From the NCBI RefSeq assembly GCF_016592575.1, contig NZ_AP017470.1, positions 2,118,501 to 2,182,500 of the forward strand: a DNA stretch of 64,000 nt, given 5' to 3'. Below are positions 25,118-34,000 of the stretch, one piece after another. Each line of letters starts with the position of its first letter. The first letter of the stretch is position 1. Position numbers and translations under genes: made by a program. Source of the stretch: Thermotomaculum hydrothermale. GTDB taxonomy: Bacteria > Acidobacteriota > Holophagae > Thermotomaculales > Thermotomaculaceae. The notes under the pieces are model-generated. The model ran no database searches. It was not told the origin of the DNA and was given only the letters and a program-made list of their open reading frames with translations.

Positions 25118-26011
25118 CTATGAGTTTACCACTGCAAAAACTATTGAATACAACTTTGTCTCAGCGCTATCCGCTCTTGAGGTTAGTACAACCGGTGCCT
25201 TTGCCCCTGCAATCAATGCGGCTGCTTTTGCCTTTACAAAGTAGGTTAATGATTTGTAAAGTGCATTTCCACTCATAATTTCAGGGCAGATAATTATATC
25301 AGCATCCCCTGCAACCTCTGATTTAATTCCTTTGTGTTCGGCAGCCTCTTTTGAGATTATGTTGTCAAGGGCAAGTGGGCCGTCTGCAACTATATCTCCC
25401 AATTGTCCCCTTTTTGCCATCATTGTTAGCATTGCTGCGTCTTCTGAAGCCTGAACCCCTGGTTTTACCTTTTCGTTATGAGTTAAAAAAGCTACTTTAG
25501 GTTTTTCTTCCACTATGTTTTTCATAAAATTAACAGCATTTTTTGTTATGTGAATCTTCTGGTTTATATCAGGAGCTATGTTCATTGCCGCATCTGTTAT
25601 AAGAAGAAGTTTATGGTAGGTGGGTATTTCAAACAGTGCAATATGGGAGAGGATTGAATCTGTTCTCAACCCCCACTCTTTGTTTAAAATTGCTTTTAAA
25701 AATGTATCAGTTGGAATAAGCCCCTTCATTACCACATCTGCCATTTTCTTGGAAACAAGGGAAATCCCGTTTTTTGCAGATTCTTCAGGTGAATGTGTAT
25801 TGAGTATTTCCACCTGTGAAACAGGAATATCTAATTCTTTAAGGGATTTTTCTATTTTTTCCTTCTCTCCAACTAAAATAGGCTCTATTATTTCCAATCC
25901 CAAAGCCTCTTTTATTGCTTCAAGTACAGGGAGATCATGGCCTTCAACAACGACTATCTTCTTTTTTTGCGCACCTTTAGCCTTTTCTATCAGGTTTGAA
26001 AGCTTTTTCAT
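25118..26011 (-). CDS. ptb: Phosphate butyryltransferase
   Basis: A 297-aa protein of the phosphate acetyl/butyryltransferase family. It shows the long conserved C-terminal stretch VADGPLALDNIISKEAAEHKGIKSEVAGDADIIICPEIMSGNALYKSLTYF and TSRADSAETKLYSI. It exchanges CoA for phosphate on butyryl-CoA. It sits 19 bases after ftcD with an AAGGAG ribosome-binding site and 9 bases before buk. The length is that of Ptb (about 300) and not of the longer acetate enzyme Pta. Confidence 0.93.
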   Translation of the reverse strand: MKKLSNLIEKAKGAQKKKIVVVEGHDLPVLEAIKEALGLEIIEPILVGEKEKIEKSLKELDIPVSQVEILNTHSPEESAKNGISLVSKKMADVVMKGLIPTDTFLKAILNKEWGLRTDSILSHIALFEIPTYHKLLLITDAAMNIAPDINQKIHITKNAVNFMKNIVEEKPKVAFLTHNEKVKPGVQASEDAAMLTMMAKRGQLGDIVADGPLALDNIISKEAAEHKGIKSEVAGDADIIICPEIMSGNALYKSLTYFVKAKAAALIAGAKAPVVLTSRADSAETKLYSIVFAVVNS

Positions 26012-26030
26012 TTTAACTCCTTATAAAACC

Positions 26031-27872
26031 TTATTTTTCCAATTGCTTAATCTTTTCTTCAACAACCTTTCTCAATTTTTCAACTAAATTCTGTCCGTTG
26101 TTGAGTAATGAATCGCACTTCTTTTTCATTTCATTTACAAATTCTTTGTCTTCTATTCCAGGGAGGTTTATAAGCACATTTAATATAGCCCCTCTAAGCC
26201 CTGCATAGGCAACCTCTCCTCCAACCCCTGCGTCAGTTACAGAGTTTATGTTTCCATTTTCTGCAACCTTGATTGCAACTTCAATTGCCTTTAATGAGTT
26301 TTCTGCGGTTTTTAAGGGAACGGAGATTGCCTTCTTCAACCCTTCAAGCATTGCCTTTTCCCTTGCTTTTTTCTCTTCCTCTGTGTTTTTAGGCATCTTT
26401 AATGCAACAAAGTATTCGTTAAATGCGTCGGTATCGTCGTCTATTCCCCTAACCAGTTCATCTTTAATCTTCTGTGCCTCTTCCCCTATTTCAGCCATTA
26501 AATCTTTTACCTTTAAGTACTTTTTCTTTGAGATGGTTAACCCTGCAACCATTGAGGATAATGCCGCTCCGAGTGCAGATGCTAAGGCAGAAACAGAACC
26601 GCCTCCAGGGGCAGGGGTTGCCCTTGAAACCTCGTCTATTAAATCTTTAACACTCATATTTATAAGTTTTCTGTCGTCAAGTGATGGATAGCCTAAAACC
26701 TTTTCCTTAATATCAAATTTAGAAACATCGTTTAGCCCCATTGAGTAAACTGCTGTTTTTAAAACATCGTCCAATGGAACACCTGCTGATTTACCCTGTT
26801 TTTTTAGATAGTAAACGCCAGCCTGATACAGTGCTTCAAAAGGAATAAGGCCAACAACCTCGCTTCCGGTAACGGTTAAGCCCCTCTCTGCGGCAAGCTT
26901 TCTTACCTCTTCAAGAACAATGTGAGGGGGGGTTACCTTGTAATTTGTCAGGTTTATTGATATTTGCGCCCTTTTGTATTCGTCAACATACCAGCCGATT
27001 GCCTTGCAGAATTTAAATTTTCCAGCCTTAATTGAAGGCTTGCCAACAAGGTTTGTATAATCTATTCCATGCTCTTTATAGATTGCCTTTAAATCGTAAT
27101 TGTGCTCTTTTTCGCAGTGTTCAAACAATTCTTCCTGTGTCTTTGCGACAAAATCGCAGTTTCCGCAATAGAATTCTCCCTCTTTGTGTTTAACTATATT
27201 TCCATAGGTATAAAAGGGTTTAATATTACCTGTCCTCTTAGGCCTTCCCTTTTCCCTTATTTCAAGTGCAATATCTGTTGCATAGAGTTTTTCCCTTGTG
27301 TTTAAGGTTATGTTATATGCAATTAAAAATTCTCTAACGCCAATAACTGTTGCCCCTGATTTAGGGTTAAATTCCGCAGGGCCGTAATCTGGTTTCCACT
27401 CTGGGTCTTTTAGTTTTTCAGCAAGCCCTTCGTATTCACCCTTTCTTATGTTTGCAAGGTTTTTCCTCTCTGGCTTTTGGGCTGCGTATTCGTAAAGGTA
27501 AACAGGGATTTTTAACTCCTCTCCAACCCTCTTTGCAAGTTTATGGGCAAGTTCAACACACTCTTCAACAGTTATATTGTTAACAGGGACAAAAGGACAA
27601 ACATCTGTTGCCCCCATTCTCGGGTGCTCTCCGTGATGTTTTGACATATCAATCAATTCGGAGGCTTTCTTTATTCCCCTGAAAGCACCTTCAACCACAG
27701 CATCAGGCTCTCCAATAAAGGTTACAACAGTTCTGTTTGTGTCGTATCCCGGGTCAACATCAAGAACTTCAACCCCCTCTGCAGACTTAATTGCATCAAC
27801 TATTGCATTTATAACCTTTTTGTTTCTTCCTTCGGAAAAATTTGGGACACATTCAACCAATTTTTTTGCCAT
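26031..27872 (-). CDS. ftcD: Bifunctional glutamate formimidoyltransferase / formimino-THF cyclodeaminase with a C2H2-like insert
   Basis: A 613-aa fusion. Residues 1-210 and about 288-395 are the formiminotransferase (VECVPNFSEGRN, HHGEHPRMGATDVCPFVPV, AIGWYVDEYKRAQISINLTNY). Residues about 406-613 are the cyclodeaminase (LIDEVSRATPAPGGGSVSALASALGAAL). It moves the formimino group of formimino-glutamate, a histidine product, to tetrahydrofolate and releases ammonia and glutamate. Between the two transferase halves lies an unusual insert of about 75 residues with a C-x2-C-x12-H-x4-H pattern (Cys236, Cys239, His252, His257), like a single C2H2 zinc finger. GGAGGAG precedes the ATG. It is first in an operon with ptb-buk. 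Confidence 0.9.
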   Translation of the reverse strand: MAKKLVECVPNFSEGRNKKVINAIVDAIKSAEGVEVLDVDPGYDTNRTVVTFIGEPDAVVEGAFRGIKKASELIDMSKHHGEHPRMGATDVCPFVPVNNITVEECVELAHKLAKRVGEELKIPVYLYEYAAQKPERKNLANIRKGEYEGLAEKLKDPEWKPDYGPAEFNPKSGATVIGVREFLIAYNITLNTREKLYATDIALEIREKGRPKRTGNIKPFYTYGNIVKHKEGEFYCGNCDFVAKTQEELFEHCEKEHNYDLKAIYKEHGIDYTNLVGKPSIKAGKFKFCKAIGWYVDEYKRAQISINLTNYKVTPPHIVLEEVRKLAAERGLTVTGSEVVGLIPFEALYQAGVYYLKKQGKSAGVPLDDVLKTAVYSMGLNDVSKFDIKEKVLGYPSLDDRKLINMSVKDLIDEVSRATPAPGGGSVSALASALGAALSSMVAGLTISKKKYLKVKDLMAEIGEEAQKIKDELVRGIDDDTDAFNEYFVALKMPKNTEEEKKAREKAMLEGLKKAISVPLKTAENSLKAIEVAIKVAENGNINSVTDAGVGGEVAYAGLRGAILNVLINLPGIEDKEFVNEMKKKCDSLLNNGQNLVEKLRKVVEEKIKQLEK

Positions 27873-28010
27873 TTATCTCCTCCGAAATATTTTTCTATAA
27901 AACCATTTCAGGGACAATAATCCCGTCGGTATAAACATAGCAAATAATCAATTTTTTGTCACCTTTTGGCAGGGAAAAGTCTAAAAATAGCCTGTTTTTT
28001 TGCGGAAAAA

Positions 28011-28601
28011 TTAAACCTCTTTGACCTCTATTACCTTATCAGGGTTTTCAAGCACTGTTTTAACAATTTCAAGCCATTGATTCTGGTAATTTTCAAACTC
28101 TTTGTCGGAAGGGGAGATTGAAAGCATTTTGCCCAAAACATTTCCGGGGGATACGAGTTTTTGAGGAAAGTAAAAAACATCCACAGATTTATTATTATCA
28201 ATTCTTGTAAACCTTGCGAAAGATTGAATTCCTGTATTGAAAAACATTAGGTTTGTCCTTGAAAATTTGCCGTTAAGCCCTTTAAACCCCTGATTAGAGG
28301 TTGCCCCTGTAATGTGGGTAATGACAGACGCAATAACCCCCTGAGTTCCCTCATCAATTGCCTGAGGAAGTTCAACCTTAATCTTTCCCCTTTCAGGCAA
28401 TCCATTCTTATACAATGCCTTTAATCCGTAAACTGTTGCAAGGTATGCTCCGGCAACTGTTACGCAGCCGTGCCCTGTTGCCTTCACAATGTCTGTAAAT
28501 CCGTATTCAATGATGCCATCTTTAAAACTTCCTAAAAATTCAGCAAGCGGGTCGTAAAGCGTAATTTTCTCAACTCTATCAAAAAATTCCGGGTATTCCA
28601 T
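28011..28601 (-). CDS. FmdE-like domain protein
   Basis: A 196-aa protein. The stretch VKATGHGCVTVAGAYLATVYGLKALYKNG, then GKIKVELPQAIDEGTQGVIASVITHITGATSNQGFKGLNGKF, resembles FmdE-type proteins, whose conserved histidine/cysteine near the N-terminus (here GHGC) and a helix after it bind metal in structures of relatives. The role of free-standing FmdE proteins is not established. It is a single gene with a -10 TATAAT (28651-28656, minus) and an AAGGAAG ribosome-binding site. The 138-base gap downstream shows nothing clear. Family assignment is moderate. Confidence 0.5.
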   Translation of the reverse strand: MEYPEFFDRVEKITLYDPLAEFLGSFKDGIIEYGFTDIVKATGHGCVTVAGAYLATVYGLKALYKNGLPERGKIKVELPQAIDEGTQGVIASVITHITGATSNQGFKGLNGKFSRTNLMFFNTGIQSFARFTRIDNNKSVDVFYFPQKLVSPGNVLGKMLSISPSDKEFENYQNQWLEIVKTVLENPDKVIEVKEV

Positions 28602-28650
28602 AAATCACTTCCTTTTAATATAATCGATTAAATTAAATTTAATCATTCTA

Positions 28651-28656
28651 ATTATA
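28651..28656 (-). promoter_or_regulatory. -10 box of the FmdE-like gene
   Basis: A perfect TATAAT on the minus strand lies 50 bases upstream of the start at 28601. No good -35 is visible at 16-18 bases, so this is tentative. Confidence 0.35.
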
Positions 28657-28757
28657 ACTTTTTTTTAAAGATTAAACTTGAGATAGGTCAAGAAAGTAAA
28701 AATGTTGAGGCAAGTTTCTTATTTTTAGAGAAAAATTTTTGGTATAAACAGAAATTT

Positions 28758-31067
28758 TTACTCTCTTTTGATTTTTATGATTGTTTTGGCGAGGGAAGAG
28801 GAGGAGTCAACGGCGACTATTTTTAATCTGTCGGTTTTGGGGGTTATGAAGATTTTTTCTTCTGATTTTGTCTGGCCTATGAATTTGTCGTTAACAAACC
28901 AGTAAATTGTGCCGTCTTTTGTTGAGGTTGTTGCCTGGAGGGGTATTGTTTTTGAAAAGTTTACTCCCTTTGGTATTACTATGGTTGTGTCAGGGGTGGG
29001 GGATACAATTCTAACACTTCCCTTTGGAGATGAAATCCCGCAATTTTTCGGATATTGTGGCATAAATCCCCTGTGCATTATGAGAGAGACTAATGGGGGA
29101 AATACGAGTATTGTTTTTTCTTCCAACTCCCCTTCTTTGTAACTTTTTTCAGGGCAGGCAAGCTTTCCTGTTTTCTTTTCAAGGAGTACTTTTTTGTGAA
29201 ATTTGCAAAGATAGTATGGGTTTACTCCTTTTACAGTTAGTACTCTTTTTGTTTCAGGGCAGTTCCCGTTTGGCCTGAAGCCTGAAAATTTGCATACTTC
29301 AACCTCTTCAGTGTCTGCAATTCCCTTCCATTCCCAGTTAAGTTTTTCATTTGTTTTGTCTATTGCTTTTATTATGTCAAACATTACAGGGGATGCGAGG
29401 TTTGAACCAACAATTCCGCTTGCCCCCTTTCCGTCAAAGTTTCCAACCCATACCCCAACTGTGTACCTGTTTTTAAAGCCTAAACTCCAGGCATCCCTTC
29501 TTCCCCATGATGTGCCTGTTTTCCAGTAAATATCACCTTCAGGGAATACGAAGTTTTTTAATTCAGGTGCATCAGGCCTTCCCCTCTTTTTTAAAGCCTT
29601 TAAGGTTAGATAGCATGCCCCATACCTTAAAAGTGGTTTTCCTTTTTTAGCTTTTTCATCTTTTAGTATGCTCCAGGGTATAAATATTCCCCTCCTTGCA
29701 AGGGCTGAGTACAGGTTTGTAAGGTCTATTAGCCTTGTTTCCATTCCCCCTGTTATTATGGCAAGGCCGTATTGGTCTTTGTCTAACAGCCCCTTTACAC
29801 CACCTTTATATAGAAGGTTTACGAATTCTTCGTAACCTGTTCTCCTTAATAGAATTGCAAACGGCATGTTTAAAGAGAATGAAAGGGCATCTTCAGCCTT
29901 TATTAATCCGTGCCATTTGCCTGAAAAGTTTTTTGGGGAAAAGCCGTTGAGGTTGTATGGTGCGTCTTCAATTAAACTTTCAGTGGTAATTACTCCCTTT
30001 TGCAGTGCAAGTGCGTATAAAAATGGCTTTAGTGCTGAACCGGGGGAGCGGTATGCTGTAAATCCAATTACCTGGCCGGAGTTTTTTTTGTCAAAGTAGT
30101 TTAATGAACCGATTGCAGCAACAACTTTTGAGTTTCTGTTGTCAATTACAATTACGCTTGAGTTTGTTGCACCGTTTAAAAGAAAGTGGTATTTATAGGT
30201 TTTCAGTATTCTTTCACACTTTTTTTGAATGTTAAAGTCTATGCTTAAAACAATCTCTTTTTTTTCAGGATAGAGTTTTTTTGCATAGTCGCATATATGG
30301 GGTGCAAAGAATGGGAATTTTCTCTTTTTTTCAGGGGCAGGTATTTCAAAAGCCTTTTTGTATTCTTTTTTGGTTATCAGTTTGTGTTTAAGCATTCTTT
30401 TTAATACCTTGTCCCTTGCGTCTTTTCTCTGCTTTCTCCCCGGCATTCTTAAACTGGGAGATTGGGGAAGGCTGACTAAAAATGCAATTTCTCCAGGCAA
30501 AAGTTTTTCAGGGAGTTTGCCAAAGTAACTTAATGATGCTGCCCCCACTCCCTCAATGTTTCCCCCGTAAGGTGCAAGGTTTAGGTATAGTTCAAGTGTT
30601 TTTTTCTTTCCAAGCCTTAAGGTAAATTGAATTGCCCTGAAAATTTCAATTAGTTTTGAAGGTATTGTCCTCGGTTTTGGTTCTGCAATCCTTGCAAGTT
30701 GCATTGGTATTGTTGATGCACCGGATATGATTTTCCTGTTTTTTAAGTCAATGTATGCCGCTTTTAAAATTGATACAGGGTTAAATCCAGGGTGGTAATA
30801 GTAAAACCTGTCTTCGTAAACTATTGTTGTTTTTATTAAAAGAGGGTCAATTTTATCCAATGGGACGAATATCCTTCTCATTCCGTCTTTTGAGAGGTAC
30901 ACTCTCAACACTTTGCCGTTTCTGTCTTTAATTACTGTTGAATATTGAGGCGCAGTAATCTTTTCAGGCAGAGGAATAAGGTAAATTAGTGCAAAAAAAA
31001 GAACAAGGGGATATAAAAATCCCCTTAAAATTCTTGATTTTAAAACTTTTTTAAGTTTAAAAGCCAT
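28758..31067 (-). CDS. pbpC: Penicillin-binding protein 1C
   Basis: A 769-aa class A PBP. An N-terminal membrane helix (about 13-30) is followed by the family 51 transglycosylase (EDRFYYYHPGFNPVSILKA, ATIPMQLAR, LELYLNLAPYGGNIEGVGAAS). The transpeptidase has SALKPF as SxxK, SLNMPF as SxN and TGTSWG as KTG. A BiPBP_C domain with a cysteine-containing CxFSG linker is at the C-terminus. It polymerises and cross-links peptidoglycan in the periplasm. It overlaps the alpha-2-macroglobulin gene by 11 bases. This pairing is conserved in many Gram-negative bacteria and is thought to link wall repair with protease trapping. Confidence 0.94.
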   Translation of the reverse strand: MAFKLKKVLKSRILRGFLYPLVLFFALIYLIPLPEKITAPQYSTVIKDRNGKVLRVYLSKDGMRRIFVPLDKIDPLLIKTTIVYEDRFYYYHPGFNPVSILKAAYIDLKNRKIISGASTIPMQLARIAEPKPRTIPSKLIEIFRAIQFTLRLGKKKTLELYLNLAPYGGNIEGVGAASLSYFGKLPEKLLPGEIAFLVSLPQSPSLRMPGRKQRKDARDKVLKRMLKHKLITKKEYKKAFEIPAPEKKRKFPFFAPHICDYAKKLYPEKKEIVLSIDFNIQKKCERILKTYKYHFLLNGATNSSVIVIDNRNSKVVAAIGSLNYFDKKNSGQVIGFTAYRSPGSALKPFLYALALQKGVITTESLIEDAPYNLNGFSPKNFSGKWHGLIKAEDALSFSLNMPFAILLRRTGYEEFVNLLYKGGVKGLLDKDQYGLAIITGGMETRLIDLTNLYSALARRGIFIPWSILKDEKAKKGKPLLRYGACYLTLKALKKRGRPDAPELKNFVFPEGDIYWKTGTSWGRRDAWSLGFKNRYTVGVWVGNFDGKGASGIVGSNLASPVMFDIIKAIDKTNEKLNWEWKGIADTEEVEVCKFSGFRPNGNCPETKRVLTVKGVNPYYLCKFHKKVLLEKKTGKLACPEKSYKEGELEEKTILVFPPLVSLIMHRGFMPQYPKNCGISSPKGSVRIVSPTPDTTIVIPKGVNFSKTIPLQATTSTKDGTIYWFVNDKFIGQTKSEEKIFITPKTDRLKIVAVDSSSSLAKTIIKIKRE

Positions 31068-34000
31068 TTGCCTTTTTTACAATAACCTTTTGAGGTTTGC
31101 TCTTTCCGTTAACGAAAGGCTTGTACATTACACTTGCAGACGCTGGGGCAAGGTAAAATTCTCCCGGTGTTACCGCTCTAACTATAAGGTAAAGGGTTTG
31201 TGAGTTTTTTTCAATTGAAGAGAATACAATAATCTTTTCGTCCCTTATATCAATGTAATCAGGGCTAAATTCTGAGTAAGCCCATTCAGGAAGGTTTGCT
31301 GAGGTTAGCCTTGGGTTTTCAGGCTCCAATCCACCTGCAAGGGGTATTTCAATTGCGCAGTTTGGATAGTATTTGCTGCTGGTAAATGTTACTTTCAATA
31401 TGCCAAGGTCTCCCTGTTTTAAACTGTTGATTTTATTCCCTGTTTTGTAATCTAAAAGTTCTTCGCTTATTGTAACTCCGTTTGAGACAGCATTTTGCTT
31501 GATGTTTTTCCTGTATCCATTGTGCACAATTTCAACATAGAATGGGGTTTTGTTGCAGGAAACAACGATATCATTTTTATCAGGCAGATTGTATGCCCTG
31601 AATTTGTAAATCCCCTTTTCAAATTTGCCCTTTATGCTCTTCCCGTCTATTTTAAGCACTGCGTTAAAGGATATGTTTTCAACATTTTTCTCAACAAAGT
31701 TTCCAATTGCAAACATTGACCAGGCAATTTCCTGTGTTGTGTAATAGTAAAGCATTTCCCTCTTTGACAGGTCTTCTGCAAGGTTTTGTATTAACTTTGC
31801 AATTACATTTTTGTCGTAATTAATCTCTTCCCCAACATAGATTCTTACTGCCTCTCCTTTAAGGGGGGTGTAAAAGTCGTCATATAGCCTCTCTTTTTGG
31901 TCAGGCTGTAAATATAAGTCTTTTTGATAAAGGAGGTTTGCAAAATCACTGTTGCCGCAATTGTAAAAGGTTGCCGCATACCACATTGTGGTTGGGAAAT
32001 CTAATTTTTCGTTTGTTACAATGTTTTCTAATTGCTGGAGTAAGGACGGGTTTTTCTGCAACCTTCCGGTTTTTGAAAGGACATAATAGCCTAACGGCGG
32101 TATTGAATCAAGGCTTTGAATGTAATTTAATGCAGCGTCTATTGAGGATTGAGGCACTGAAAAGCCAGAGTTTTTTGCTTCAAGTAAAACAAGGGTTGCG
32201 TAAGCGGTTGCCCATCTTTCAGGTTCTGAACCCCCTGGCCAGTATGAGAATCCACCTGAAAATGTTTGCATTGAAAGGATTTGTCCTATTCCGTTTTGCA
32301 CATACTCCCTGTACTTTTCAAGGGTGATTTTTTCGTCAATAAACGGCAGAAGTTTTTTCAGTTTTATCATTGCAAATGTTTTTGTTGACACCTGCTCAAT
32401 GCAGCCGTAAGGATATCCTAAAAGCATTTTTGTCATGTACAATTTGCTTAATCCTGGGATTGTTGAAACATAGATTTCTCCCTCATAGCCCAATCCAACA
32501 TAGTTTTCAAAGTATGGTTTTATATTCTGTTTGTTTGTGTTAACAGTTAGGGTTTTTGTTTCAACTGTTTTTGCAGTTGCAGGGAATAGGGGTATTTTGA
32601 AGTCTTCTGAGTACTGCTTTTTATTTTCTGCAAATACAGATATTGATATTTTAAAACTGCCTAACTTTTCTCCCGCAATTAGCGGTATAAAGATTGTCTT
32701 TTTCCCCTGCGGAGAGAGGGTAAATTCTTTGCTGAATTCAGGGATGTTGGCATTTGTTATCTTTGCCTTTAACTTTCCCTTAATAATGCTGTCTTTTGTG
32801 TTTATAAGGGTTACAGGGATTTGGAATTTATCCCCCTGTGTTAAGAACCTTGGAATTGTGGGGGTTGCAATTATGTCTGATTTTACAGTAACATACTTTG
32901 ATATTCCCCCTAACTTTTCCTTTGAAACAGCGGCAACCATAACCCTTAATTTTCCATTGTACTGTGGGATTTTTACTTTGTACTTCAGGTTTCCGTTGCT
33001 GTCTGATTTAAGTTTTCCACTCCATATTGACACAATCTTTGTAAATTGCGGCTGTGCAAAGCCCTTCTTTTGAGGTGCACCTTCGCCACCGCCTGTTGCA
33101 AGGTATTTTTTTATTAGCCAGCCGAAACCGTCTGCACTGTCAAGGCCTAATGCAATAGGCCTCATTACCCCATCAAATGGATTTGGGGATTTAAAGTTTG
33201 TAATTTGAAGCACACCCTCATCAACGATGGCAATTGTTGCTTCAAATTGAGCGTCTCCCTTTAAGTTAATTGTCATGTAATTTCCAGGTTTAAGTGTTTT
33301 AGGCGTATCTATTTTTAAGTCTAATTTAAATTTTTTCGGAGTAATCTTTACCCTTTTTACCCCATAAGCCCTTTCAACAAGGTAATTGTCTCCTGTATGA
33401 ACAAGCAATGCGCTGACATAAACGCAGGGGTAACCTTCTGGGATTTTAAATTCATAGGTTGATACCTTGCCCTTTGCCTCTTGCCATTTGTATTCAATTA
33501 TATTGTCTGCTTCAACTGTCCAGAGTATTTTTCCCTCAAATGGAATGGCTGTTTTTATAGTGGCTTTCTCACCGTAATCGTATTGTTTTTTGTCAGGCTG
33601 AATAATAAGTGTTTCAGGGGTTTCAGCCTGTTCATTTCCCCACCATCCCCAGCCGCTTACAAATAACTGGGCAAAGTTTTCACTTCCCCTCACCTCAATT
33701 ACAATGTCGTCGTAAGATGTTTGAGGGGTATAGGTTATTTCAAATTTACCGTTTTTTGCTGTTAATTCTTTCTCTTTTGTTAGAGGGATTAATGTTGAGT
33801 TTTTTCTCCATGAGAATGAATCATAATAGTAATAACTGTAATTGTATGCAACCCTGTAAATTGTATATTTGAGTTTTTCGTCTTTTGTTAGGGTTTTACC
33901 GTTTTTTGAAACAATAACACCTTTAATTTTTAGAGGCACTCCAGAGGTTACCTTTGATGCGGTGCAGTTTAACCCAATGTAATAGTTTTTCGGATAGACA

